This document shows, one piece after another, positions 27,244 through 36,311 of a stretch of DNA of 64,000 bases. Origin of the DNA: Pseudomonas shirazensis (GTDB lineage Bacteria > Pseudomonadota > Gammaproteobacteria > Pseudomonadales > Pseudomonadaceae); the NCBI RefSeq assembly GCF_014268785.2, contig NZ_JABWRD020000002.1, forward strand, positions 722,001-786,000. The letters are read 5' to 3'. The stretch's first letter is position 1. Every line of letters begins with the position of its first letter. The translations under genes were made by a program, and so were the position numbers. The notes beneath the pieces are model-generated. The model saw nothing but the letters and a program-made list of their open reading frames with translations, was not told the DNA's origin and made no database searches.

Positions 27244-28731
27244 ATGCTCAGATTCCTGCTCGCCCTGCTCCTGCTGCTGCCGCTGGCAACCCAGGCCAGC
27301 GAGGGCGACCTCTTCTACGCTGCCAAGGCTGCAGACCAGGCCCGCCTGCTACAGGACTGGGCAGCCCAGCCAGAGCCTGCGCGGCTGGCGCTGCTGACCG
27401 CGCTGAAACAAGGCCGGATTGCCGCCGACGACACCCGCAAACTGCGCCTGAACAACCGCCTGCGTGGCCTGATCGACAATGCCCTGGCCAGTCATCAACT
27501 GCTGAGCGACGACGCCAAGCTACGCCTGGCCGCAGCGGGCGAACTGCAACGCAGCGCCCAGCCGGCACAGATGGCATTCCTCGACCGACGCTTCGCCAAC
27601 GAGCCAGACCCAGCCGTGCAGGCCGCCCTGGCGTTGGCCCTGGCCAACCTGCAACTGGTCGCCAGCGAGCCCTCGGTACGCCTCGCGGCCGTGCGCCTGC
27701 TCGGCGAAACCGGCGACCCACTGGCCCGTACTCGTCTCGAAACCCTGCTGCAGCCCGGCGTCGAAAGCGATGCCGGCGTACGCACCGCCGCCGAAACCAG
27801 CCTGGCCCAGGTCAAGCGCAAGCTGCTGATCGGTGAACTGCTCGGGCAGGCCTTCAGCGGCCTGTCGCTGGGCTCGATCCTGCTGCTGGCAGCACTGGGC
27901 CTGGCGATCACCTTCGGCCTGCTTGGGGTGATCAACATGGCCCACGGCGAGATGCTCATGCTCGGCGCCTACAGCACCTACATGGTCCAGGTGCTGCTGC
28001 AGCGCTATGCGCCCGGCGCCATCGAGTTCTACCCGCTGATCGCCCTGCCGGTGGCGTTTGCCGTCAGTGCCGGGATCGGCATGGCGCTGGAACGCACGGT
28101 GATCCGCCATCTGTACGGCCGCCCACTGGAAACCCTGCTGGCGACCTGGGGCATCAGCCTGATCCTGATCCAGGCGATCCGCCTGCTGTTCGGCGCGCAG
28201 AACGTCGAGGTGGCCAACCCGGCGTGGCTGTCTGGCGGCATTCAAGTGCTGCCGAATCTGGTACTGCCCTATAACCGCATGGTGATCATCGGCTTTGCCC
28301 TGGCGGTGGTGCTGCTCACCTGGCTGCTGCTCAACCGCACCCGGCTGGGCCTGAACGTGCGCGCGGTAACCCAGAACCGCAACATGGCTGCCTGCTGCGG
28401 GGTCTCAACTGGCCGCGTCGACATGCTCGCCTTCGGCCTGGGCTCGGGCATTGCCGGCCTTGGTGGGGTGGCCCTGAGCCAGGTCGGCAACGTCGGCCCG
28501 GACCTTGGCCAGAGCTACATCATCGACTCGTTCCTGGTGGTGGTACTCGGTGGCGTCGGCCAGCTTGCCGGCACGCTGTGGGCCGCGTTTGGCCTGGGCA
28601 TCGCCAACAAACTGCTCGAGCCGCAGATCGGTGCGGTGCTGGGCAAGATCCTTATCCTTGCGCTGATCATCCTGTTCATTCAGAAGCGCCCGCAAGGCTT
28701 GTTCGCTCTCAAGGGACGGGTAATCGACTGA
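27244..28731 (+). CDS. urtB: Urea ABC transporter, permease UrtB
   Basis: Inner-membrane permease of the LivH type, 495 residues. Residues 1-18 are a signal sequence and ~20-195 form a periplasmic helical (HEAT-like) extension characteristic of proteobacterial UrtB. The permease domain starts near residue 200 (ALGLAITFGLLGVINMAHGEMLMLGAYS) and ends in LIILFIQKRPQGLFALKGR. AGGA precedes the ATG by 8 bases. The stop overlaps the urtC start (TGATG). Confidence 0.94.
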   Translation: MLRFLLALLLLLPLATQASEGDLFYAAKAADQARLLQDWAAQPEPARLALLTALKQGRIAADDTRKLRLNNRLRGLIDNALASHQLLSDDAKLRLAAAGELQRSAQPAQMAFLDRRFANEPDPAVQAALALALANLQLVASEPSVRLAAVRLLGETGDPLARTRLETLLQPGVESDAGVRTAAETSLAQVKRKLLIGELLGQAFSGLSLGSILLLAALGLAITFGLLGVINMAHGEMLMLGAYSTYMVQVLLQRYAPGAIEFYPLIALPVAFAVSAGIGMALERTVIRHLYGRPLETLLATWGISLILIQAIRLLFGAQNVEVANPAWLSGGIQVLPNLVLPYNRMVIIGFALAVVLLTWLLLNRTRLGLNVRAVTQNRNMAACCGVSTGRVDMLAFGLGSGIAGLGGVALSQVGNVGPDLGQSYIIDSFLVVVLGGVGQLAGTLWAAFGLGIANKLLEPQIGAVLGKILILALIILFIQKRPQGLFALKGRVID

Positions 28732-29810
28732 TGAACCAGCCACTGCTTGTCACCGCCGCACAAAAAGCCGGGCCGCGCCTGTCGCTGGCCATCGGCATCA
28801 TTGTTGTCCTGCTTTTGCTGGCCTTGCCGCTGTTGTCGCTGCTACCCGCAGAGCACTCGTTGCAGGTCTCGGCCTACACCCTGACGCTGGTCGGCAAGAT
28901 CCTTTGTTACGCCATTGTCGCGCTGGCGCTGGACCTGGTGTGGGGCTACGCCGGCATGCTTTCGCTGGGGCATGGACTGTTCTTCGCCCTCGGCGGCTAC
29001 GCCATGGGCATGTACCTGATGCGCCAGGCGGCGGGTGACGGCCTGCCGGCATTCATGACCTTTCTGTCGTGGACCGAGCTGCCATGGTTCTGGGCCGGCA
29101 CCCAGCATCTCGCCTGGGCACTGTGCCTGGTAGTGCTGGCGCCGGGCCTGCTCGCGCTGGTGTTCGGTTGGTTCGCCTTCCGCTCACGGATCAAGGGCGT
29201 GTACTTTTCGATCATGACCCAGGCACTGACGTTTGCCGGCATGCTGCTGTTCTTCCGTAACGAAACCGGCTTTGGCGGCAACAACGGCTTCACCAACTTC
29301 CGCACCATTGCCGGCTTCGACGTCGCCGCGCAAGGCACCCGGGCGGTGTTGTTCCTGCTCACCGTCGGCCTGCTGCTGGCCAGCCTGTACCTGTGCTGGC
29401 GGCTGACCCAGAGCAAGTTCGGCCGCCTGCTGACGGCACTGCGTGATGCGGAAAACCGGCTGATGTTCTGCGGCTATGACCCGCGCGGTTTCAAGCTGCT
29501 GGTGTGGGTGCTCAGCGCCGTACTGTGCGGCCTGGCCGGGGCGTTGTACGTACCGCAGGTGGGCATCATCAACCCCAGTGAAATGTCGCCGACCAACTCC
29601 ATCGAGGCTGCCGTATGGGTAGCACTGGGCGGACGCGGCACGTTGATCGGGCCACTGCTCGGAGCGGGCCTGGTCAATGGCATGAAGAGCTGGTTCACCG
29701 TGGCCTTCCCGGAGTTCTGGCTGTTCTTCCTCGGCGCGCTGTTCATCATCGTCACCCTGTACCTGCCCAAAGGCGTGGTCGGCCTGTTGAAGAAAAGGAA
29801 CCAGCCATGA
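28731..29810 (+). CDS. urtC: Urea ABC transporter, permease UrtC
   Basis: Second inner-membrane permease (LivM type), 359 residues, with about nine TM helices. Motifs: ALDLVWGYAGMLSLGHGLFFALGGYAMG, GNNGFTNF and VWVALGGRGTLIGPLLGAG. It overlaps urtB by one base and urtD by four. Confidence 0.94.
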   Translation: MNQPLLVTAAQKAGPRLSLAIGIIVVLLLLALPLLSLLPAEHSLQVSAYTLTLVGKILCYAIVALALDLVWGYAGMLSLGHGLFFALGGYAMGMYLMRQAAGDGLPAFMTFLSWTELPWFWAGTQHLAWALCLVVLAPGLLALVFGWFAFRSRIKGVYFSIMTQALTFAGMLLFFRNETGFGGNNGFTNFRTIAGFDVAAQGTRAVLFLLTVGLLLASLYLCWRLTQSKFGRLLTALRDAENRLMFCGYDPRGFKLLVWVLSAVLCGLAGALYVPQVGIINPSEMSPTNSIEAAVWVALGGRGTLIGPLLGAGLVNGMKSWFTVAFPEFWLFFLGALFIIVTLYLPKGVVGLLKKRNQP

Positions 29811-30664
29811 GAGGCATCCCACCGGTACACCCTGAATTCATGCTCGAACCGGTATTCGACCAGATCGGCGCCGGGCGCGATGCGATCGGTCTCGGCCAGC
29901 GCCGCGGCAAAGGCCTGGATGTGCGCCACGGCACGGTGCTGAGCCTGGAAGACATCAGCGTCAGCTTCGATGGTTTCAAGGCGCTCAATGCGCTGAACCT
30001 GTACATCGGGGTTGGCGAGCTGCGCTGCATCATCGGCCCCAATGGTGCCGGCAAGACCACCATGATGGACGTGATCACCGGCAAGACCCGCCCGGACACC
30101 GGCACGGCGTTTTTCGGCGACACCCTCGACCTGACCCGCATGAGCGAATACCAGATCGCCCAGGCCGGCATAGGTCGCAAGTTCCAGAAGCCGACGGTGT
30201 TCGAGGCGCTGACCGTCTATGAAAACCTCGAACTGGCGCTCAAGACCGACAAGTCGGTATGGGCTAGCCTGGCCTCGCGGCTGTCATCCGAGCAGCGCGA
30301 GCGCATCGACTCAGTGTTGACCCAGTTGCGCCTGCTGCCCTTGGCCCAGCGCCAGGCCGGGCTGCTGTCGCACGGGCAAAAACAGTTTCTGGAAATCGGC
30401 ATGCTGTTGGTGCAGGAGCCGCAACTGTTGCTGCTCGATGAGCCGGTGGCAGGCATGACCGACGCCGAAACCGAATTCACTGCCGAGCTGTTCAAGGGCC
30501 TCGCGCGCAGCCATTCGCTGATGGTGGTGGAGCACGACATGGGTTTTGTCGGCAGCATCGCCGACCACGTCACCGTGCTGCACCAAGGCAGCGTGCTGGC
30601 CGAAGGCTCGCTGGAGCAGGTGCAGGCGGATGAGCGGGTGATCGAGGTTTACCTGGGCCGCTGA
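29807..30664 (+). CDS. urtD: Urea ABC transporter, ATPase UrtD
   Basis: Cytoplasmic ATPase of the LivG type, 285 residues. Walker A is GPNGAGKTT, the signature region is LLSHGQKQFLEIGM (SHGQ in place of SGGQ, as is usual for UrtD), Walker B is LLLLDEPVAGM, and the switch His follows in VVEHDM. It has a ~40-residue N-terminal extension before the ABC fold. The ATGA overlap with urtC sets the start. Confidence 0.94.
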   Translation: MRGIPPVHPEFMLEPVFDQIGAGRDAIGLGQRRGKGLDVRHGTVLSLEDISVSFDGFKALNALNLYIGVGELRCIIGPNGAGKTTMMDVITGKTRPDTGTAFFGDTLDLTRMSEYQIAQAGIGRKFQKPTVFEALTVYENLELALKTDKSVWASLASRLSSEQRERIDSVLTQLRLLPLAQRQAGLLSHGQKQFLEIGMLLVQEPQLLLLDEPVAGMTDAETEFTAELFKGLARSHSLMVVEHDMGFVGSIADHVTVLHQGSVLAEGSLEQVQADERVIEVYLGR

Positions 30665-30714
30665 TCGTTGTTTGCCAACAGACCGCGCCAACCATTGCGC
30701 TCAAGGATTTGCAC

Positions 30715-31413
30715 ATGCTGAAAATCGATACCCTGCATCAGTACTACGGCGGAAGCCATATCCTGCGTGGCCTGTCATTCGAGGCCAAGGTCGGTGAAGT
30801 CACCTGTCTGCTCGGGCGCAATGGGGTAGGCAAGACTACCTTGCTGCGCTGTTTGATGGGGCTGGTGCCGGCGCGGGAAGGCAGCGTGCACTGGGAAGAC
30901 CAGCCGATCACCACGCTCAAGCCGCAGCAGCGGGTGCATGCCGGCATCGCTTATGTGCCACAGGGGCGGGAGATCTTTGCCCGACTGACCGTTGAAGAAA
31001 ACCTGCTGATGGGCCTGTCACGTTTCCCGGCCCGTGAGGCGCGGGAAGTGCCGGCGTTCATCTATGAGCTGTTCCCGGTACTTGAGCAGATGAAGCAGCG
31101 CCGTGGCGGTGACTTGTCCGGCGGCCAGCAACAGCAGCTGGCCATCGGTCGTGCCCTGGCCAGCCGGCCACGCTTGTTGATCCTCGACGAGCCTACCGAA
31201 GGCATCCAGCCGTCGGTGATCAAGGAAATCGGCGCGGTGATTCGCAAGCTGGCCGACCGCGGCGACATGGCCATTTTGCTGGTCGAGCAGTTCTATGACT
31301 TTGCCGAGGAGCTTGCCGACCAGTACCTGGTGATGGCCCGCGGCGAGATCATCCAGCAGGGCCGTGGCGAAAACATGCAGGCTGAAGGTGTGCGCGGGTT
31401 GGTAACCATTTAA
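30715..31413 (+). CDS. urtE: Urea ABC transporter, ATPase UrtE
   Basis: Second ATPase (LivF type), 232 residues. Walker A GRNGVGKTT, signature LSGGQQQQLAIGRAL, Walker B LLILDEPTEGIQPS, switch region LLVEQ. AGGA lies about 8 bases before the ATG; a TTG two codons upstream is in frame but less likely. Last gene of urtABCDE. Confidence 0.94.
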   Translation: MLKIDTLHQYYGGSHILRGLSFEAKVGEVTCLLGRNGVGKTTLLRCLMGLVPAREGSVHWEDQPITTLKPQQRVHAGIAYVPQGREIFARLTVEENLLMGLSRFPAREAREVPAFIYELFPVLEQMKQRRGGDLSGGQQQQLAIGRALASRPRLLILDEPTEGIQPSVIKEIGAVIRKLADRGDMAILLVEQFYDFAEELADQYLVMARGEIIQQGRGENMQAEGVRGLVTI

Positions 31414-31444
31414 TCTGCAGGCAATCCTTCTGCGAGACGTCGTC

Positions 31445-31954
31445 ATGAGCTACCCCATTCGCGATGCCCAGGCTGCTGATGTACCGGGCATTCTCGCCAT
31501 CTACAACGATGCCGTGCGCAATACCACGGCGATCTGGAACGAGACCCCGGTGGACCTGGCCAACCGCCAGGCCTGGTTTGCGGCGCGGGCCGAGCAGGGC
31601 TATCCGATCCTGGTGGTGGCCGATGACAGCGGCGTGCTGGGCTATGCATCGTTTGGCGACTGGCGCCCATTCGAGGGTTTTCGGCACACCGTCGAGCATT
31701 CGGTGTATGTGCGCGATGATCAACGCGGCAAGGGCCTCGGGCCGTTGCTGATGGCGGCATTGATCGAGCGTGCGCGTGAGAGCGGCAAGCATGTGATGGT
31801 GGCCGCGATCGAGAGCGGCAATGCAGCGTCGGTGCGGCTGCATGAACGGTTGGGGTTTGTCGTGACCGGGCAGATGCCGCAGGTCGGCATCAAGTTTGGC
31901 CGCTGGCTGGATCTGACCTTCATGCAATTGCTACTGGACCCCGCGCATCCGTAG
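31445..31954 (+). CDS. GNAT acetyltransferase, phosphinothricin/methionine-sulfoximine type
   Basis: 169-residue N-acetyltransferase close to the Pat/MddA group, which acetylates phosphinothricin and methionine sulfoximine (glutamine-synthetase inhibitors). Motifs: YNDAVRNTTAIWNE, acetyl-CoA loop DDQRGKGLGPLLM, and the catalytic-region HTVEHSVYV. It follows urtE by 31 bases. The same neighbour occurs after urtE in other pseudomonads, in line with a nitrogen-metabolism setting. Confidence 0.88.
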   Translation: MSYPIRDAQAADVPGILAIYNDAVRNTTAIWNETPVDLANRQAWFAARAEQGYPILVVADDSGVLGYASFGDWRPFEGFRHTVEHSVYVRDDQRGKGLGPLLMAALIERARESGKHVMVAAIESGNAASVRLHERLGFVVTGQMPQVGIKFGRWLDLTFMQLLLDPAHP

Positions 31955-31996
31955 GAGCGGCCTTGCCGGAGCGCCGGACCGGCAAGGCCGCTACAG
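31951..31996. repeat. REP-type hairpin / bidirectional terminator between convergent genes
   Basis: GTAG-GAG-CGGCCTTGCCGG, a 9-base loop, CCGGCAAGGCCG-CTAC. It begins on the stop codon of the GNAT gene and faces the convergent cbpM. Confidence 0.7.
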
Positions 31997-32027
31997 GTTT
32001 CGCGCCAGCCTGGCGTCCTGCGGCGGA

Positions 32028-32333
32028 TCACATCTGGGTAAACCGCCCCAAGCGCTGGCGCAGCATGGTGTTCTCGCTGCGCAGGTGCTGCACTTCTTCC
32101 AGCAACTCCAGCGCCAGCGCCACGCCTTCCCACTCCAGTTCCAGTTCCTGATGCAGCTTGACCGCGCGCTTGAGCGTTACCGGCGCGCGGTCGTCGAACA
32201 GCCAGTCTTCCGGCGTTCGTCCTGACGGTTCAACAATGCCGTGCTCGACGATTTCGATCACCCAGTCAGCCGTGATATCGGCTTCCTGGCAGAGGGTGCG
32301 CATGTCCAGTTGAACGATCAGGGTGCTGCTCAT
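32028..32333 (-). CDS. cbpM: Chaperone modulator CbpM
   Basis: 101-residue MerR-like protein that binds the J-domain of CbpA and inhibits it. It has an N-terminal helix-turn-helix-like part (LCQEADITADWVIEIVEHGIVEP) and a C-terminal helix with LELLEEVQHLRSENTMLRQR. The start is the ATG two bases after the cbpA stop; TTG two codons upstream is the alternative. Transcribed with cbpA. Confidence 0.9.
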   Translation of the reverse strand: MSSTLIVQLDMRTLCQEADITADWVIEIVEHGIVEPSGRTPEDWLFDDRAPVTLKRAVKLHQELELEWEGVALALELLEEVQHLRSENTMLRQRLGRFTQM

Positions 32334-32335
32334 GA

Positions 32336-33298
32336 TCAACTACTCCATTGAGTCCTCGGGTTGAACGCGGCCTTCTCGGCAAGCTTGGCCCACAGTTCAC
32401 GGGTGGCGTCGTCCGACTGGGTCGGCATGACCACCTTCAATTGCGCGTACAGATCACCGCGCTCGCCATGCTTGTTGCTCAAGCCCATGCCTTTGACGCG
32501 CAGGCGCTGGCCGCTCTGGCTGTCGGGGCGGATGGTCAGGTTGATCTTGCCGGTCAGGGTCGGTACCGCGACCTTGGTGCCCAGCGCAGCTTCCCACGGC
32601 GCCAGCGGCACAGTGATGATCAGGTCATGGCCTTCGACATCGAACAGCGGATGCGGCGCCATGCGAATGGTCAGGAACAGGTCGCCATTGGCACCACCGC
32701 CAACCCCTGGCGCACCCTGGCCCTTGAGGCGGATGCGCTCACCGTCGGTGACCCCGGCCGGGATCTTGACGTTGAGGGTCTTGGTGGTGAACCCGGTGCG
32801 CTGCCCGGCGGCGTTGGTCTGCGGGATCTGGAAGCTGATCTGCTTGGACTCTTTGTTCAGGGTTTCCTCAAGGAAAACCGCCAGCTCCAGTTCCACGTCT
32901 TGCCCTCGTCTGCCCGCACTGCGTTGCTGTTGCTGCTGTCCGCGTCCGAACGGGCTGCCGCCACGTGCGCCAAAGATCGAGCTGAAGAAGTCGGAGAAGT
33001 CGCCGCCTTCGAAACCATTGTCCGCGCCAGCGCCACGACCCTGCCAGCCGGGCGGGGCCTGGAACGGCCGGCCGTGCTGGCCGCCATACTTGCGGATCTC
33101 GTCGAATTCAGCGCGTTTCTGCGCGTCACCAAGCACTTCGTAGGCCTCGTTGGCCTCTTTGAACTTGTCCTCGGCGTCGCGCTCCTTGCTGACATCGGGG
33201 TGATACTTGCGGGCCAGCTTGCGGTACGCGGCCTTGATCGCCTTGTCGTCCGCGGTGGGCTCTACGCCGAGTATCTTGTAATAGTCTTTGAAGTCCAT
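32336..33298 (-). CDS. cbpA: Curved-DNA-binding protein / DnaJ-class co-chaperone CbpA
   Basis: DnaJ-like co-chaperone that also binds curved DNA, 320 residues. The J-domain (1-70) has the HPD motif in [11 protein letters not shown] Gly/Phe-rich linker (~75-125) follows with [19 protein letters not shown], then two C-terminal substrate-binding domains. There is no zinc finger, as expected for CbpA. A sigma-32 type promoter lies 38 bases upstream, and the gene is divergent from a YegD-like Hsp70 gene. Confidence 0.94.
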   Translation of the reverse strand: MDFKDYYKILGVEPTADDKAIKAAYRKLARKYHPDVSKERDAEDKFKEANEAYEVLGDAQKRAEFDEIRKYGGQHGRPFQAPPGWQGRGAGADNGFEGGDFSDFFSSIFGARGGSPFGRGQQQQQRSAGRRGQDVELELAVFLEETLNKESKQISFQIPQTNAAGQRTGFTTKTLNVKIPAGVTDGERIRLKGQGAPGVGGGANGDLFLTIRMAPHPLFDVEGHDLIITVPLAPWEAALGTKVAVPTLTGKINLTIRPDSQSGQRLRVKGMGLSNKHGERGDLYAQLKVVMPTQSDDATRELWAKLAEKAAFNPRTQWSS

Positions 33299-33336
33299 CT
33301 ATGGATCACCAGTGTGAATTTGCATGTTGCATCTGA

Positions 33337-33364
33337 AGATAGGGACCAAGCATAGCCTTTCAAG
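33337..33364 (-). promoter_or_regulatory. Sigma-32 (heat-shock) promoter of cbpA-cbpM
   Basis: On the minus strand CTTGAAA, a 13-base spacer, CCCTATCT. This matches the E. coli RpoH consensus CTTGAAA-N11-15-CCCCATNT with one mismatch, 38 bases before the cbpA ATG. Confidence 0.7.
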
Positions 33365-33462
33365 GGCGGTTTGGGGTTGCCGTGGAGCAGACGACTGGTC
33401 TTGATTCTGCTGGCAAAGGGCATAAACTGCGCGGCCGTTTTGCCTCCGGAAGTAAATTGTCC

Positions 33463-34734
33463 ATGTCCGACGTATCCCCGGCCCGTGCCCTGGGCATCGA
33501 TTTTGGCACCTCCAACTCCACGGTCGGCTGGCACCGCCCTGGTGCCGAGTCGCTGATCGCCCTCGAGCAAGGCAAGATCACCTTGCCCTCGGTGGTGTTC
33601 TTCAATATCGAAGAGCGTCGCCCGGTGTACGGCCGCCTGGCCCTGCACGAATACCTCGAAGGTTACGAAGGGCGCCTGATGCGCTCGCTCAAAAGCCTGC
33701 TCGGTTCCAAGCTGATCAAGCATGACACCAGCGTGCTCGGCACTGCCCTGCCGTTCAAGGACCTGCTCGGGATGTTCATCGGCGAGCTGAAAAAACGCGC
33801 CGAAGCTGACGCCGACCGCAGCTTCGAGCAAGTCGTGCTGGGCCGCCCGGTGTTCTTCGTCGACGATGACCCGGCGGCCGACCAGGAAGCCGAAGACACC
33901 CTCGCCGACGTAGCGCGCAAGATCGGTTTCAAGGACGTGTCGTTCCAGTACGAGCCAATTGCTGCGGCCTTCGACTACGAGTCCGGCATCAGCCGCGAAG
34001 AGCTGGTACTGATCGTCGATATCGGCGGTGGTACCTCCGACTTCACCCTGATCCGCCTGTCGCCCGATCGCCACCATCTGGCCGAGCGCCAGAGTGACAT
34101 TCTCGCCACCGGCGGTGTGCACATTGGCGGTACCGACTTCGACAAGCAGTTGAGCCTGCAAGGCGTGATGCCGCTGTTCGGCTACGGCAGCAAGATGAAG
34201 AGCGGCGCGCTGATGCCGACCAGCTACCACTTGAACCTGGCCACCTGGCACACCATCAACGCCGTGTATTCGCAGAAATCGCAGCTGGCGCTGGGCAACA
34301 TGCGCTATGACATCGAAGACGCGCTGGGCATCGATCGCCTGTTCAAGCTGATCGAGCAGCGTGCCGGGCACTGGCTGGCGATGGAGATCGAGGCCAGCAA
34401 GATCGAGCTGACCGACCAGCCCAGCCGCCAGATCGACATGCGCCGGGTCGAACCGGAACTGACCGTCGAGCTGACCCGCGCGTTGTTCGAAGACGCCATT
34501 GGCAGCCTGCTGCAACGGGTCCGTGGCAGCGTCAGCGAATTGCTGAACAAGGCTGGCGTCACTGAGAGCCAGGTCGACACGGTGTTCTTCACCGGCGGCT
34601 CCAGCGGCATCCCGGCGCTGCGCAACAGCGTCGCAGCGATGCTGCCCAATGCCCGCCACGTCGAAGGCAATATCTTCGGCAGCATCGGCAGCGGCCTGGC
34701 GATTGAGGCGCGCAAGCGTTATGGCGCGGTGTGA
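33463..34734 (+). CDS. YegD-like Hsp70-family protein
   Basis: 423-residue actin-fold ATPase related to DnaK and E. coli YegD, without the DnaK substrate-binding domain. Visible are phosphate 1 ALGIDFGTSNSTVGW, phosphate 2 IVDIGGGTSDFTLIR and the adenosine region VFFTGGSSGIPALRNSV. Client or role is unknown. It is divergent from cbpA, and the two share a 164-base intergenic region, which suggests a common chaperone context. Confidence 0.88.
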   Translation: MSDVSPARALGIDFGTSNSTVGWHRPGAESLIALEQGKITLPSVVFFNIEERRPVYGRLALHEYLEGYEGRLMRSLKSLLGSKLIKHDTSVLGTALPFKDLLGMFIGELKKRAEADADRSFEQVVLGRPVFFVDDDPAADQEAEDTLADVARKIGFKDVSFQYEPIAAAFDYESGISREELVLIVDIGGGTSDFTLIRLSPDRHHLAERQSDILATGGVHIGGTDFDKQLSLQGVMPLFGYGSKMKSGALMPTSYHLNLATWHTINAVYSQKSQLALGNMRYDIEDALGIDRLFKLIEQRAGHWLAMEIEASKIELTDQPSRQIDMRRVEPELTVELTRALFEDAIGSLLQRVRGSVSELLNKAGVTESQVDTVFFTGGSSGIPALRNSVAAMLPNARHVEGNIFGSIGSGLAIEARKRYGAV

Positions 34735-34765
34735 GCCGTTGCTAGCGTTTGATTTGAGGGCCTGG

Positions 34766-34869
34766 GGGGCTGCTTTGCAGCCCTTTCGCGACACGAGGCC
34801 GCTCCTACAGAAACCGCCTACTTCCCGTAAGAGCAGCCTTGTGTCGCGAAAGGGGCGCAAAGCGCCCCC
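34766..34869. repeat. Inverted pair of REP elements
   Basis: The first copy has stem GGGCTGC-TTT-GCAGCCC, then TTTCGCGACACGAGGCCGC and TCCTACAG. The second copy is inverted: AGCAGCCTTGTGTCGCGAAA, then a GGGGCGC-AAA-GCGCCCC stem. It lies between two convergent genes (yegD-like and perM-like) and probably ends both transcripts. Confidence 0.8.
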
Positions 34870-34881
34870 AAAATCTCTGCC

Positions 34882-35889
34882 TCACACCAACTCAGCGCGG
34901 CGCAGCTCACTTTTCAGATACGCATAATAGATCGGCCCGGCCACCACACCCGGCAAGCCGAACGCGGCCTCGAACAGCAGCATAGCCAGCAGCAACTCCC
35001 ACGACTTGGCCCTGATCTGGCCGCCGACGATCCGCGCGTTGAGGAAGTACTCGACCTTGTGGATAACGATCAGATAGCCCAGCGCCGCCAACGCCACCCA
35101 GATCGACAGCGACAAGCCGACGATGGTGATCAGCGTGTTCGACATCAGGTTGCCGATCACCGGCAGCAGGCCGAGCAGGAAGGTCAGCACGATCAAGGTC
35201 TTGGTCAGCGGCAGGTGTACGCCGAACAGCGGCAGCACCACTGCGAGGAAGATCCCGGTGAAGAAGGTGTTGAGCAGCGAGATCTTGATCTGGGCGAAAA
35301 CGATATTGCGAAACGCCTGCACCAGCAGCGCCAGCCGTTCAAACATCGCCGCTGCCAGTGGCTTGCGCCGGGAGATATCGGGGATGCGCTGCAAGGCAAC
35401 GATGGCACCGAGGATCATCCCGATCAGCAGGGTGACGAACATGTGCGCCATGCCCTTGCCAACCAGCTGCAACTCACCGAGGTGGCTTCTCAGCCATTCG
35501 CCAATCGCCACCTTGAACTCGGCCGCACTGGCCGGCAGGTAGCTTTCGATGAACGGCGGCAACTGGCTGCGCGCCTGCTCCACCAGCAGCATGAACTTGT
35601 CCAGCGAGGCGCCAGGGTTCTCCGCTTCATGCAGCAAGAAGCTGAACGCGCCCGCAATCAGCAACGTCAGGCTGATCACCACCAGCGTGCCCAGCAACGC
35701 CACCGCCAGCCAGCGCGCGCGCTGCCCGGCAATGATCGGCTGTAGCCGTGGGGTAAGCATATTGACCAGTTCGAACACCAGCAGGCCGGCGAGCAGGCTT
35801 GGCAACAACTTCAGCGGCAGGGCCAGCAACAGGCCGGCAAAGACGATGATCCAGCTGGCCAGGGTGACCTGGCGAGGGGTGAAAGTCAT
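34882..35889 (-). CDS. AI-2E/PerM family transporter
   Basis: 335-residue inner-membrane protein of the AI-2E exporter (PerM) family, with 7-8 TM helices. Family features: PLFGVHLPLTKTLIVLTFLLG, VIGNLMSNTLI and the C-terminal LLFEAAFGLPGVVAGPIYYAYLK. Substrate is unknown. Confidence 0.85.
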   Translation of the reverse strand: MTFTPRQVTLASWIIVFAGLLLALPLKLLPSLLAGLLVFELVNMLTPRLQPIIAGQRARWLAVALLGTLVVISLTLLIAGAFSFLLHEAENPGASLDKFMLLVEQARSQLPPFIESYLPASAAEFKVAIGEWLRSHLGELQLVGKGMAHMFVTLLIGMILGAIVALQRIPDISRRKPLAAAMFERLALLVQAFRNIVFAQIKISLLNTFFTGIFLAVVLPLFGVHLPLTKTLIVLTFLLGLLPVIGNLMSNTLITIVGLSLSIWVALAALGYLIVIHKVEYFLNARIVGGQIRAKSWELLLAMLLFEAAFGLPGVVAGPIYYAYLKSELRRAELV

Positions 35890-35960
35890 ACAGCCTCAGG
35901 GGCAGACAGCAGAAAAGAATCGCAGTCTGCCAGCGTTCGGCGCGCAAACATAGATACAGC

Positions 35961-36233
35961 TCATTTCTTCTTCAGGCAGGTACTCATGAATGCTTTGCGC
36001 TCGTCACCCTTGAGGGTCTTCTCGGTGGCGGTGGCGTTGCAGCGGGTCATTTTCTCCTGCTGGGTGACCTTCAGGCACTTGCTCATGAATGCCTTGCGCT
36101 CATCGCCCTTGAGGGTCTGCGCAGTGGCATCGGCGTTGCAGCTCTTCATCTTTTCCTGCTGGGCGGTGGCGGCAAAGCCCTGCGCGCAGATCAACATCCC
36201 CAATACCAGCAATGGCGCTTGCAGTCGCTTCAT
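35961..36233 (-). CDS. PsiF-repeat exported protein
   Basis: 90 residues: a signal peptide (1-22, cleavage near GFAA) followed by two tandem PsiF repeats, each with QQEKMxxCNAxAT, TLKGDERKAFMSxCL. E. coli PsiF is phosphate-starvation induced; the role is unknown. AAGGAGG lies 8 bases before the chosen ATG. The two repeats are nearly identical in protein and DNA, indicating a recent internal duplication. Confidence 0.85.
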   Translation of the reverse strand: MKRLQAPLLVLGMLICAQGFAATAQQEKMKSCNADATAQTLKGDERKAFMSKCLKVTQQEKMTRCNATATEKTLKGDERKAFMSTCLKKK

Positions 36234-36311
36234 GGAGTGGCCTCCTTGTTCCGCGCCCAATGCACGGATCCAAGCCTGAGTGTAGCCAACTATTTCCGCG
36301 TGCCAGCGCCA

